Position numbers and translations under genes: made by a program
Shown: positions 1-8,076 of the stretch, piece by piece
Layout of the letters: the number at the start of each line of letters is the position of its first letter
How positions within the stretch are numbered: the stretch's first letter is position 1
Source of the DNA: Bacteroidales bacterium
GTDB lineage: Bacteria; Bacteroidota; Bacteroidia; Bacteroidales; VadinHA17
DNA length: 23,128 nucleotides
NCBI GenBank assembly: GCA_016715075.1
Contig: JADKBK010000040.1
Coordinates: forward strand, 1-23,128
Direction: 5' to 3'
The notes under the pieces: model-generated
What the model saw: only the letters and a program-made list of their open reading frames with translations
Database searches by the model: none
Told to the model about the DNA's origin: nothing

Positions 1-816
1 TAGTCTTCGGTTCCTGATCCTATTAGGGTAGGAATTCTTTATCCCCATCGAGATAGATCTTAACTTCGCCCTCACCCCACCAGCAATCTTTATAGTCAGG
101 ATTTGCATTAATGCTGATGTTGGAGCCCAGAAATCTTCCTTTCCCTGTTACAGACGGCATTATCTCAAATCTTCCGTCAGAACTGTGGCGGTATCCCTGT
201 GCCAGTAGCTGTGGAAATAGAGGAAGTTCTCATCCCAGTTTTTAAGTAGTTGAAGATCTATATCAAAAAGACCATCAAACAAGATCAACTCCCGATTCAT
301 TTACCAGTTCAAGCTCTTGCTGCCTTTTTGAATGGCATCTGTATAAAAAACAGTTAAATGAACGACCTTCAGGATTTTGCCAAACAGAGCATTTTCAAAA
401 ACAGCTGTCTTCCCAAGGCCTATGCCGAAAAAATCACCGAAGGCACCGATACTGCAGGTTTATCCTCATTATCCCAGTACATTTTAAGTATGAGGCTCCT
501 GAGCATAATCGGCGAACAGTCACTGATCGTAACCCGCATCCTGTTAATAATTCCCGGTCCGGATACGTTGAGCAAAGTCTTTGTTGAACCTGCAGTTATA
601 CTAGTCGCAGGCATGCCTTACACCATTATTTTCCATTCCACCCCTGCCCTTTTCACCTTTGGCATTTTCAAAACTCACCCATCTTGGCTCAATGTTATCG
701 TTATATTCGAACATATTTGAAGGTAAAAGACTGCCGGAATTCACCGGAGAGCTTTCCCTTGTACCACAAGCTGACATTAGCAGAAAAAGCAGAAAGAATA
801 AGAATATATGCTTCAT
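1..816 (-). pseudogene. GH172 (DUF2961) glycosidase-like lipoprotein, frameshifted, 3' end outside window
   Basis: Seen: from ATG at 816 the product begins MKHIFLFFLLFLLMSAC, a lipoprotein signal with lipobox MSAC and Cys17, followed by RWVSFENAKGEKGRGGMENNG, the conserved N-terminal block of the DUF2961/GH172 family. In other frames the family signature continues: GPGIINRMRV and LKMYWDNEDKPAVSVP (about 440-560), GDFFGIGLGKTAVFENALF (about 375-430), ELVNESGVDL (about 265-310), NWDENFLYFHSYWHRDTATV (181-240), and GKGRFLGSNI to WWGEGEVKIYLDGD near the edge. At least five frame changes separate these blocks; adding one base to a C, T or A/G run repairs several. Known: GH172 enzymes act on fructofuranosides and D-arabinofuranosides. 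The exact substrate is not inferable here. It starts 24 bases after the kinase stop, so it is probably co-transcribed with it. Family call is strong; whether the gene is truly broken or mis-sequenced is open. Confidence 0.82.
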
Positions 817-840
817 TTTGTGTGATTTTGGTAATTAATA

Positions 841-2317
841 TTATTGAGACAATGATTTCAAGGCAGGATAGAGTTTCTTATAAGTTTCGAACTGTTTATC
901 ATAATGATCGTTAAGCTTTGGCTCCGCTTTCGAAACCGGTTTTACCCAGTCTGCAGCAATCTGCCCAACATTTTCCCCTGTTGCAAAGGCCTTTGCCAGC
1001 ATAGCCACTCCCATGCAGCCGGCTTCGGTAACATGTCAGGCATAGTTATCGGCATCCCTATCACATCAACCCCAGCTGAACATGTCTAAGAGACCGGGCT
1101 CCTCCCCTATCACCCCAAGCTCCTTTACCTCACTATCCAGATTCTCTCAGAATATCCAGATTAAGCTTAATTTCGGCCACCTCCTTCAAGCAAGGCCTTG
1201 ATGATCTCCTCCCTGGTAACGGACATATCCAATCCGGTAGTAATAGGTCTTAATGGAAACATCAAAATACGGGGTCCTGTAGGCGTAAAAATACGGAAGA
1301 ACAAGAAGACTGAAGGTTTTCAGGTAACTGGCCTATAGTATTTCGTAAGGATCACGGTTTACTTTGCGGCATGCTCCACTTCAGCTCCCCCCAAACTGAT
1401 CCCTGAACCATTTAAAGTATTAACTCCTGTAAGACTAAGCCACTGTGGTATGCCCGGGCAGTATGATCATAGGTGCACAGATTGTGTTTAGAAGCCGCTC
1501 AGTAAAATCGGGTATTAAATGCAGGAGTAATACACTCCACTGTCCCTGAAGAATATACAGCAACTCCTGGTTCAATAGCTCCGGCTCGAGTGCAGAACAT
1601 GGCTGATCGTGGCCTCCTGTCACCACAAATGTTTTTCAGGAAGGTTTAGATCTTTGGCAATAGATGGATCTATATATCAGCAAATGACCTGACTGCAATG
1701 GTTGGATAACAGAGCTGCTCTTACTCCTGCTTGTGCCAGTATCTCACTGTCCAAATTATGCTTAACCACATCAAAGAGCATTGTTCTGCCTGCAAGAGGC
1801 CATCCCATGGATGGTTCTTTGATCCCAAGCCTGTACTGAAGAAGGTCTTCAAAACAGAGTATCCTATGAGCTTTCGACCATATTTCAGGGCGATACTCCC
1901 TTATCCACAATAATTTGAAAAGAGAAAACATGGGATGTGGAGTATGGCCGGTTATACTGTATAGTTTCTCCTCACCGAATTTGTAAGTCCATGGCTTTAT
2001 TAAATCATTTGCCCTGATATCTGATGATACAAGTGCATTACAGAGTGCATTTCCATCGCTGTCGATAAGGGTAAAAGCCTCCCCTGACTCGAAATACCCA
2101 AACCCTTAACATTTCCGTTTTTTACTTTTAATGCTGATTCACGGATTACCCCGAAGCACTTTTCTGTGACCTCATCAGTGTCAAGCTCGGCCCAGCCTGG
2201 CTTCGGTGAAATAATGTTATATTCCCGGTAAGCCAGTGATTGCTGATGACCGGCCTCATCGAAGATCACAGCTTTGCAGCCACTGGTGCCAATGTCTATT
2301 CCAAGGTAATAGTTCAT
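841..2317 (-). pseudogene. FGGY-family carbohydrate kinase (xylulokinase/fuculokinase-like), multiply frameshifted
   Basis: Seen: ATG at 2317 gives MNYYLGIDIGTSGCKAVIFD, the phosphate-1 ATPase motif that opens FGGY sugar kinases. GLGISSQGEAFTLIDSDG follows once one G is added to a G run near 2086. It continues with CNALVSSDIRAND, FSLFKLLWIREY, AHRILCFEDLLQYRLG and PLAGRTMLFDV (about 1740-2030), then VTGGHDQPCSALGAGAIEPG (about 1550-1625), and ends YDKQFETYKKLYPALKSLSQ with TAA at 841. The span of about 490 codons is normal full length for the family. I chose this ATG over the one at 2344 because the nine extra residues are translated from an intergenic repeat. Known: FGGY kinases phosphorylate pentuloses, hexuloses or polyols. 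Inferred: with the isomerase and aldolase upstream it would phosphorylate the ketose they handle; the specific sugar cannot be named. Several frame breaks, mostly short-run contractions. Confidence 0.85.
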
Positions 2318-2326
2318 ATCTTTTCT

Positions 2327-2456
2327 TAGTCTTTCTCTGTGCAACTCTGTGCAACTCTGTGAATTCTCTGTGGCCCGATAGCTATCGGGACTCTGTGTAA
2401 CAATTATTTAAGAACTTACACAGAGGGTCACAGAGGTGTCACAGAGGTCCACGGAG
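2327..2456. repeat. CTCTGTG-type tandem and inverted repeat element
   Basis: The segment holds direct copies of GCAACTCTGT at 2341-2350 and 2351-2360, more CTCTGTG units at 2366-2372 and 2391-2397, and mirrored units CACAGAGG on the right (2419-2447). The central arms CTCTGTGTAA (2391-2400) and TTACACAGAG (2416-2425) form a perfect 10-bp stem with a 15-base loop. It lies directly upstream of the kinase ATG, so it forms its leader or a read-through hairpin between the DUF559 cassette and the kinase. From 2461 to 2590 I see only AT-rich sequence without a gene. Confidence 0.8.
2374..2389. repeat. 16-bp perfect palindrome CCCGATAGCTATCGGG
   Basis: This 16-bp perfect palindrome interrupts the CTCTGTG repeat series, between CTCTGTGG on the left and ACTCTGTGTAA on the right. 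It looks like one repeat family nested inside another. A near copy with a four-base centre occurs inside a coding region at 23108-23125. Confidence 0.8.
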
Positions 2457-2590
2457 TATTTTGTCATTAGTCTCAATGTAAGGAAGTATTTATTTGCATA
2501 AGTACTTTCAGAATTATAATTTCTCAACTTAAATATACCAGAGAATAAGATTAATGCAGGAAAAAGGTTGTTAATCTCTTGCTAGTTTTC

Positions 2591-2616
2591 ACCCCTAAAT
2601 CCCCCAAGGGGGACTT
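2591..2616 (-). repeat. Left terminal repeat of the DUF559 cassette
   Basis: The 26-bp repeat matches the right copy at 22 of 26 positions in inverted orientation and the gene-less copy at 12581-12606 at 25 of 26 in the same orientation. It encodes the last residues (PPWGI) and the TAG stop of the DUF559 protein. Confidence 0.8.
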
Positions 2617-2993
2617 GAAATCCGTTCATTTACAACTTTCTTTATTTTATTTATTACGATATCTATTTCATTTAAAATTTCATTATTAGTAAACCGGATA
2701 AACTTGATTCCGTATTTTTCGATCTCAGCTTCTCTTCCTTCATCATACTCAAATTTTTCTTTATGAATATCTCCATCGATTTCGATAACTAATCTTGCTT
2801 CATGACAATAAAAATCCGCAATGAATATGTCAACCGGGTGTTGCCTGCGAAACCTTAGTCCCAATATCTTCTTAGCTTTAAGCCTTTCCCAGAGCAGTAA
2901 CTCACAATCAGTCATCCTTCTTCTAAGTAATCTGGCAGTTTCAAGTGTTCCCCGGTTTGCTCTGAAATACATAGTTTTATCCAGTTCTTTCAT
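2595..2993 (-). CDS. DUF559 domain protein, Vsr-like PD-(D/E)XK endonuclease
   Basis: Seen: a complete 132-residue ORF without indels. It carries the full DUF559 pattern: RLLRRRMTDCELLLWERLKA (about 21-40), LGLRFRRQHPVDIFIADFYC (about 45-63), LVIEIDGDIHKEKFEYDEGREAE (about 69-90) and IKFIRFTNNEIL (about 96-107). D60, E71 and D73, with H77 nearby, are the candidate metal-binding nuclease residues of the Vsr-like PD-(D/E)XK fold. Known: DUF559 resembles very-short-patch-repair endonucleases, but most members are uncharacterised. Odd: the C-terminal PPWGI and stop codon are read from the terminal repeat, so the protein tail depends on the repeat sequence. It lies in the operon orientation yet has no metabolic link to its neighbours, which supports acquisition as a cassette. 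M8 is an alternative start. Confidence 0.9.
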   Translation of the reverse strand: MKELDKTMYFRANRGTLETARLLRRRMTDCELLLWERLKAKKILGLRFRRQHPVDIFIADFYCHEARLVIEIDGDIHKEKFEYDEGREAEIEKYGIKFIRFTNNEILNEIDIVINKIKKVVNERISSPPWGI

Positions 2994-3016
2994 ATTACCA
3001 CCTCTCTTTATTTTTT

Positions 3017-3042
3017 AAGCCCCCCCTGGGGGGTTTGGGGGT
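3017..3042 (+). repeat. Right terminal repeat of the DUF559 cassette
   Basis: AAG followed by seven C, T, six G, TTT, five G and T. It is the inverted counterpart of 2591-2616, lies 24 bases upstream of the DUF559 start codon, and is preceded by a T-run (3011-3016). Confidence 0.78.
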
Positions 3043-3103
3043 CTTTTCTAAATACTGAATTTCTTAATTCAACTCAAACTCCGTTTTTTTAACGCCTGGC
3101 AAT

Positions 3104-4106
3104 CTAAATATACCACAGTTCAAGATAATCCAGAACAATCTTTTTCATTTCCCCGAAAATGATATTCTGACGGTATTCAGTTGTATAATGTGAAAGAGAG
3201 GCCCTGCTTGTCCGGTCGGTTTTCTCACCAAGAAGGCCTGCTTTTACCATAATCTCTGTTTTATCAGTTCCGGCTATTTTAGAGGCATTCTTCACCATAT
3301 CCTCGAAAAGCACCGGTGCGCTGTTTCTTTCAGTATTGTCCAGATATTCACCTTGGCAATGCCATCATTAAAAGATTTTTAACCTGATCATTTCCAACCG
3401 ATGATGTCCCGTGAAGAACCAGCTTGGTACCTGTGAGCTTACTTATCGCTCTTGCCATATCGCCGTGATATTTCAGATCAGCAGCGCTTGCCCTGTGCTC
3501 TGTTCCTAGATTGGCAACTATGAAATCGGCTTTTGTTTCATTAAGGTATTTAATAGCCTGCTCCGGTGTGGTAAGATCACTGCGTGTATCACCTGTTGCA
3601 TCTACAATTTCGTCGCAGGCACCCTCAACAACGATCTCATGACCGTGTTTTTCAATAAATGCCGCTGTGAGCCTTATATTATCCTCAAACGACAGGGCAG
3701 ATGCATCATACATGATCATTGAAAAGAGATTCATATCCCATTCAAGAAGAGGACGGTCGCTGTCCCATTGGGTATGATCAAGATGGATCATAACATTCAG
3801 CTTCTCAAAAGGTGATCCTTTTCCGGTCAGAACAGCTAGATCGGCAAGAAAAAGTTTAAGCCCTATATCCCACTTACGTGTATGAGTATAATATACCGAT
3901 TGGCTGCGATGGCTGTACTGGTTGGTAATGCCAATGGTGACCGGCAGATCGGGCTTGTTTATCCTGATGCTGTATTCCAGAGCCGCAGATAATATTGCTT
4001 CTGTGGTTGTAAGGTTTTCTGAATTAAAAGTAGGGATCACCCATCGCTTTTGCCCGGCTTCATTATAAATATCCAGGACTTTTTTTCTTTCAAGAATCAG
4101 TGGCAT
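3104..4106 (-). pseudogene. Class II fructose/tagatose-bisphosphate aldolase-like protein, frameshifted near the 3' end
   Basis: Seen: from ATG at 4106 the first 250 residues are open: PLILERKKVLDIYNEAGQKR, VIPTFNSENL, HLDHTQWDSD (Zn ligand His and catalytic Asp region), IMYDAS, VVEGACDEI (Glu ligand), ANLGTEHR and VLHGTSSVG (further His ligand and phosphate-loop region). These are the landmarks of the zinc-dependent class II aldolase family. Two breaks follow. One is near 3365 (restored by an extra A, giving LLNDGIAKVNIWTIL) and one near 3330 (restored by an extra G, giving ERNSAPVLFEDMVKN). The reading then runs to TAG at 3104. Length about 335 residues, normal for class II. Role: probably retro-aldol cleavage of the sugar phosphate made by the FGGY kinase. 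It follows GH29 by 12 bases, so likely co-transcribed. Exact sugar phosphate unknown. Confidence 0.83.
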
Positions 4107-4118
4107 GAAGATTATGTT

Positions 4119-5633
4119 TTATTTTTTAAATTCAATTTTAAAACCCGGAACCTGCCATGCAGGCATTTTTGATGGTTTTTTGATAACCAGTGCTTCAGCT
4201 TCCTGAGTCCACTTCACTTTAACATCGCTGCCAAGCATTTTTACTGAGGCTACAGGGGAAGAAAGGGCTGATTTATTCCCAAGTGATTTAATCCTTATAT
4301 CCTGTGCGGGTATTCCAAGACAATATGCATAAAGGAATCCATCTTTTGTAGTGAAACGGATATCTTTTGAATTGAATTTGTAGTTCTCGTCGAACTGTTC
4401 AGGTTTGAATGCCTCAGCTTCTTTGGAATTTTCACCGAATATCTTCCATGGACGTGACCCGTAAATGCCTTCACCATTTGCAGCTGTCCAGTTGCCTATT
4501 CCATCAAGGATAAGAAGCATATCAGGCTCAATGTCACCTTCAGGGGTCTGGACTACATTGAGCAGCAGGTTACCGTTCTTGCTGACTATATCGACAAGCA
4601 TCTGCACAACCTCTGTTGCGGTTTTGTACTTCTGTCCGGTCCGGTAATACCAGTCACCAATTGAGGTGTCAGTCTGCCATGGATAGAGGCTTGTTGTATC
4701 CTTTATGCCTCTTTCAACATCTTCAACCCATTTCCCTGCAGAAAATTGTTTGCAGGTATATATCACATTGGTTTGATTACTGTTTGCGGGAATACCCTGA
4801 TTGTAAAAATGTGCAACCAGGCTTCTTCCGACATCCCCGAAGGGCATCTGACTGTCTGAATAGAGAAGATCGGGATGGTAATTATCTATTAGTTCCCTGA
4901 TCCTTTCAAACCATTCAATCTGAAATATCAGGTTGTTTGTCAGCCATTTATTATCTTCCGGCTCTGCAGCAGCATGGTAAAGTTCACTATAGGCCGGATT
5001 GGCACCATCATACGGCACACCCTCCTTTGGTCCTTTTGTATCTGACAGGTGAGCTGCCTGAAACCAGGTATAGCTTGCACCCAGGTGCTCTGACACGCCA
5101 AATTTCAGACCCTGCTTTCTGGCAGCTGCCTGCCAGATTCCTACGACATCCTTTTTCGGCCCCATTTTTACCGCATTCCAGCTATGCAATGATGAATTCC
5201 AGAGGAAGAAGTTGTCGTGATGAGTTCCCATGCTTACAAAATATTTAGCTCCTGCTTTCTTATATAGCTCCATAAGTTTTTCAGGATCCCATTTTTCAGC
5301 TTTCCAGAGTGGTATTATATCCTTATATCCAAAGACTGAAGGATGCCCGTAATGTTCAACATGGTAGGCATATGCCGGATCCTTCTCAATATACATACGC
5401 CTGGCATACCAGTCTCCCTGCCTCGGCACTGCCTGAGGGCCCCAGTGCGCCCAGATCCCGAATTTTGCATCACAGAACCATTCAGGATATTTGAACTGGG
5501 TCAGTGATTGATCTGTAGGCTTAAAAGGGCCGTCTGCTATAGGCAACATTCCCGTTTGACCTGCTGCAGAACCGACTAAAAGCAGTACTAATAACAGAGT
5601 CAGACTTAAGTGAAAGAGGCGATTGGTTTTCAT
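4119..5633 (-). CDS. GH29 alpha-L-fucosidase, secreted
   Basis: Seen: an intact 504-residue ORF. Residues 1-25 are a signal peptide (basic start, Leu-rich core, cleavage near GSAAGQ). The GH29 barrel follows: YPEWFCDAKFGIWAHWGPQ (49-67), YFVSMGTHHDNFFLWNS (131-147, family pattern KHHDGFxLWxS) and PDLLYSDSQMPFG (254-266), whose Asp260 aligns with the catalytic nucleophile. SIGDWYYR and VDIVSKNGNLLLNV then match the conserved C-terminal part of the barrel, and a beta-sandwich tail follows. Known: GH29 removes alpha-L-fucose with retention. Odd: the usual K-H-H-D-G is T-H-H-D-N and the nucleophile is followed by Ser instead of Gly, so specificity may differ from reference fucosidases. It has its own promoter-like region and leads into the aldolase and kinase genes. 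Confidence 0.93.
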   Translation of the reverse strand: MKTNRLFHLSLTLLLVLLLVGSAAGQTGMLPIADGPFKPTDQSLTQFKYPEWFCDAKFGIWAHWGPQAVPRQGDWYARRMYIEKDPAYAYHVEHYGHPSVFGYKDIIPLWKAEKWDPEKLMELYKKAGAKYFVSMGTHHDNFFLWNSSLHSWNAVKMGPKKDVVGIWQAAARKQGLKFGVSEHLGASYTWFQAAHLSDTKGPKEGVPYDGANPAYSELYHAAAEPEDNKWLTNNLIFQIEWFERIRELIDNYHPDLLYSDSQMPFGDVGRSLVAHFYNQGIPANSNQTNVIYTCKQFSAGKWVEDVERGIKDTTSLYPWQTDTSIGDWYYRTGQKYKTATEVVQMLVDIVSKNGNLLLNVVQTPEGDIEPDMLLILDGIGNWTAANGEGIYGSRPWKIFGENSKEAEAFKPEQFDENYKFNSKDIRFTTKDGFLYAYCLGIPAQDIRIKSLGNKSALSSPVASVKMLGSDVKVKWTQEAEALVIKKPSKMPAWQVPGFKIEFKK

Positions 5634-5677
5634 TTTTATAGATATTGTGTAAATAGAGTTTCAACAGTTTACTGACT

Positions 5678-5709
5678 TAAAGATATACAATCTGGCGGTT
5701 GTAGTAAAA
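5678..5709 (-). promoter_or_regulatory. Candidate Bacteroidota promoter for the GH29 gene
   Basis: On the minus strand TATCTTTA (5685-5678) matches the -7 consensus TAnnTTTG at all fixed positions but the last. TTTT (5709-5706) lies 20 bases upstream where TTTG is expected. The ATG follows about 45 bases downstream. Pattern reading only. Confidence 0.35.
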
Positions 5710-5731
5710 GTCAGAAAATTTTTGTTTTTTT

Positions 5732-5830
5732 CTTTGTGTTCCTTTGTGAAATCCTTAGTGTCCTTCGTGTTTAAAGGTCTGAAAATTAAACACGAAGGGC
5801 ACAAAGGGTTACACTAAGGGGCTCAAAGGA
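5732..5830. repeat. CTTTGTG/CCTTCGTG hairpin repeat element
   Basis: A series of ~10-base units (CTTTGTG, CCTTTGTGAAA, CCTTAGTG, CCTTCGTG) on the left is mirrored by CACGAAGG, CACAAAGGG, ACACTAAGGG and CTCAAAGG on the right. The innermost arms, 5762-5774 and 5786-5798, form a perfect 13-bp stem with an 11-base loop. It fills the junction between the epimerase-like gene and the GH29 gene, and its right end carries the epimerase TGA stop (5823-5825). It could act as a terminator or an mRNA 3'-end stabiliser. Confidence 0.75.
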
Positions 5831-6697
5831 CTCCTTCTCCGAATTTACTAACAATCCATGAAATTTCCCATACCATTTGTTTCCCGGGTTCTACAGAGAG
5901 ATAAACACCATCATTAAATGATTTTGAAAGATCGCTGCTTGTTCCTGGTATTGGTTCAAAAGCACATTCAGTGCGAACTGCTCCGCCTTCAGGATACCCG
6001 CCATTGTTCCACCATATCCCAAGCGTTGGAAAAAGCTTCTTATCAAATATGATCTCCAGTGTCAATCCATTTCTGAATTTTAATTTTACAAATCCATCAG
6101 TTATATCTTTCAGAAGCAGCATACTAAAAGAACCCGGCTGAAAAGCCATCAGACGTTCCCCCACATCTTCAGAACTTTTCAAACCGGCTTCCATTAATTT
6201 AATCTCGTCAAATATTGTTTTGCATTCAGGAATAACCAGACCAGCAATTTCATCAAGCGGCAAAAGGGCATGCATTACATGAAGAAAAACAGATCTTTCC
6301 TTTGATAATGATGTAACTTCAAACCTCCATTTTAAACAGCTGCCTTCAAAGGTGAGTATTCTTTTAAAGTTAACTGCCGGAAGGAGGCAATCGGTGGAAC
6401 ATACCAGTCTGGTTCCAATAATTTCGTATGCCATTGCTGCCAGCAAAGTTCCCCATGGTCCCTGCATCCGGAATTCCCGCCAGGATAGTTGCATTGATCC
6501 ACAGTAGGAAAGCAGTCGTCGTAACCATAAACCGGCCTGGTTTCGTATTCCCCGCAGAACCTGCCGGGTTTCCTGAATACCGCAGGTTCAGTAGTAAGCA
6601 GATCATAACCTGAATAGTTCAGAGACACTATCCTTGCCCCATCTTCGGGCGCATATTGAATATGCCAGTTATTAAAATCTGCTTTCAGAATATTCAT
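5823..6697 (-). pseudogene. Aldose 1-epimerase/galactose mutarotase-like protein, one frameshift
   Basis: Seen: the N-terminal part (6697 down to about 6430) reads IQYAPEDGARIVSLNYSGYDLL, then YETRPVYGYDDCFPTVDQC and DHGELCWQ, typical of aldose-epimerase-like beta-sandwich proteins. The C-terminal part continues in the next frame from about 6430: EIIGTRLVCSTDCLLPAVNF, KRILTFEGSCLKWRFEVTSL and GIWWNNGGYP. One break near 6430 joins them, giving about 290 residues, normal for the fold. No signal peptide, so cytoplasmic. Start: ATG at 6697 overlaps the isomerase TAA by one base (TAATG), evidence of translational coupling. Known: members interconvert anomers of aldoses. Inferred: it supplies the correct anomer of the released sugar to the neighbouring isomerase. 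The catalytic residues could not be assigned with certainty. Confidence 0.75.
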
Positions 6698-8076
6698 TAA
6701 AGAGCGATAGCTTTTATTCCAGTCAATTCACAAAATGCCTTGAGTTCTTCATACAGATGGGCACCATATCCCAGACAGGCATATTCGTTATTCCATGACT
6801 GTAAAAGTGTTTCTATGTCACATTCGGCTCTGACGAATCCATGAGGCCAGAATGGAATTCCGCATTCATTCTTTCTCTTCTCCAGCTCACCTGCAGGCGG
6901 TTCAAATATCGTGCAACGGGTGATAACCATCTCGAATTTACCATCATTTCTTCCCAGTCGGGCAAGTACACCTTCGCCAACTTTGCAAACCAGTTTAATT
7001 GATATGCCGCCTGCCTCACCTTCAGTAGGTATTCCATGTTCTGCAAATCCCGCAGGTCCGAGTTTACCGGCAAGTGAAGGAGGGCATGCACCATCGCCAA
7101 TTATCTTTATCTCATTGTTCGACTTATCAATATGCTGTAAATCTCCGTAATAAACAGGCTCAGCACTTAAGTCAGTCAGGCATTTTACCGTGAGAGCGGT
7201 ATTGAAATCACCAGGGTGGATGTTCCCATTCCATCTTCCAGGATCATGCTTTGGGCAAAACAGGTGGCACTGTATTCGTCACCAAGCCCGGGGAAAGACT
7301 GTATAGTGTAGAAGTCCCATTCATTTTTCCTTACCAGCTTTTTAAGAGCAAGATAGAGACGTATTGAACGCTCTGCCTGGTCATTCTCAGGTATTGGTTC
7401 GGCAAAAAGCTTTTGTATCCGTTTTCTGGCTTCTGCAAGTTCCTCTTTTGAAATATTCTTTGCAGTTTCCAGTAACTGTGAAGTATCCCTGGAATCAATA
7501 TCAATTCCGAAAGTCTTCATCCATTGCGAGGGATCGGCAGCTCCGCATGTTTGTCCCATCCCTCTTCCTCCAAATGTGCCGATTGTGCTCATATTCAGGG
7601 AATTTTTCATAGCACTTGCACGGCAGTATGAGGTGATCTTTTCTATCTCTTTAGTATCCCTGTAACTTCCATAAACAAATCTGTGCTTTATTCCAATCTC
7701 CTTCAAAGCACCTTGCATGACAAGTCCGCCGACCGGTCTCCAACCCTGACTTCCAGGATTTGTCCAGAGAATAATCCCTTTCCGGTAGTGGCAAAATCCC
7801 TGATGGATGCTATCATATGTGCAGCCCATACCCAGGTCCCGGAAAACAGAACCGCTGCATCGACATCGTTCATTTTTTTAGACCGGTCAAAACAGTCACA
7901 GGCCTCCTTTTTTGAAGCAATTGCAGATCATATTCAACAAGATCAACTCCTGCATCTTTAAGAGCTTTTTTCGCCCCGGCCACGATGCTGTCATCAATAA
8001 AAGGTGTTCCCATCGGATCAGGTAAACCATCCTTGTGAACACCATAAACTATAAATCCAACCTTAGCTTTGATCAT
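6697..8076 (-). pseudogene. L-fucose/L-arabinose isomerase-like protein, three frameshifts
   Basis: Seen: ATG at 8076 gives KVGFIVYGVHKDGLPDPMG and SIVAGAKKALKDAGVDLVEY. After one break near 7910 (an extra A in a run of six restores KKEACDCFDRSKKMNDVDAA) come SGTWVWAAHMIASIRDF and, after a second break near 7780, GIILWTNPGSQGWRPVGG. Then follow NMSTIGTFGGRGMGQTCGAA and AEPIPENDQAERSIRLYLAL. The third break near 7215 (an extra G) restores LGDFNTALTVKCLTDLSAEP, and the frame runs open to TAA at 6697. Total about 460 residues, as expected for isomerases of the fucose/arabinose isomerase superfamily. Known: these Mn-dependent enzymes convert aldoses to ketoses, and fucose isomerases also take D-arabinose. 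The start overlaps the amidohydrolase stop as ATGA. Likely supplies the ketose for the FGGY kinase; substrate not proven. Confidence 0.82.

Larger units (their letters stand above)
2591..3042 (-). mobile_element. Candidate mobile cassette: DUF559 endonuclease between 26-bp inverted terminal repeats
   Basis: Seen: 2591-2616 and the reverse complement of 3017-3042 are 26-bp sequences identical at 22 positions (consensus AAGyCCCCCyTGGGGGrTTTrGGGGT read inward to outward). They enclose exactly one gene, the DUF559 ORF, whose stop codon is in the left repeat. Each terminal repeat also contains its own C-run/G-run inverted repeat. TTTTC lies just outside the left end and one base outside the right end, a possible but weak target duplication. 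The cassette sits between the aldolase stop and the kinase start, splitting an otherwise coherent catabolic operon. Inferred: a small element mobilised by its own nuclease or in trans; no transposase is encoded. Confidence 0.6.

Noticed and set aside
601..816. Short lipoprotein gene separate from the downstream fragments
   Set aside because: Its RWVSFEN and GGMENNG blocks are the N-terminus of GH172 and the following fragments carry the rest of the same family in order.
358..1089. Plus-strand ORFs in the left 1.1 kb
   Set aside because: Their products have no family pattern, while the minus strand in the same place reads as GH172 and kinase sequence.
2527..3120. Direct repeat TAAATATACCA on both sides of the DUF559 cassette (about 2529 and 3106) as a target duplication
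   Set aside because: Each copy is about 60 bases away from the nearest terminal repeat and the right copy is part of the aldolase stop region, so it cannot be a normal insertion duplication; probably chance.
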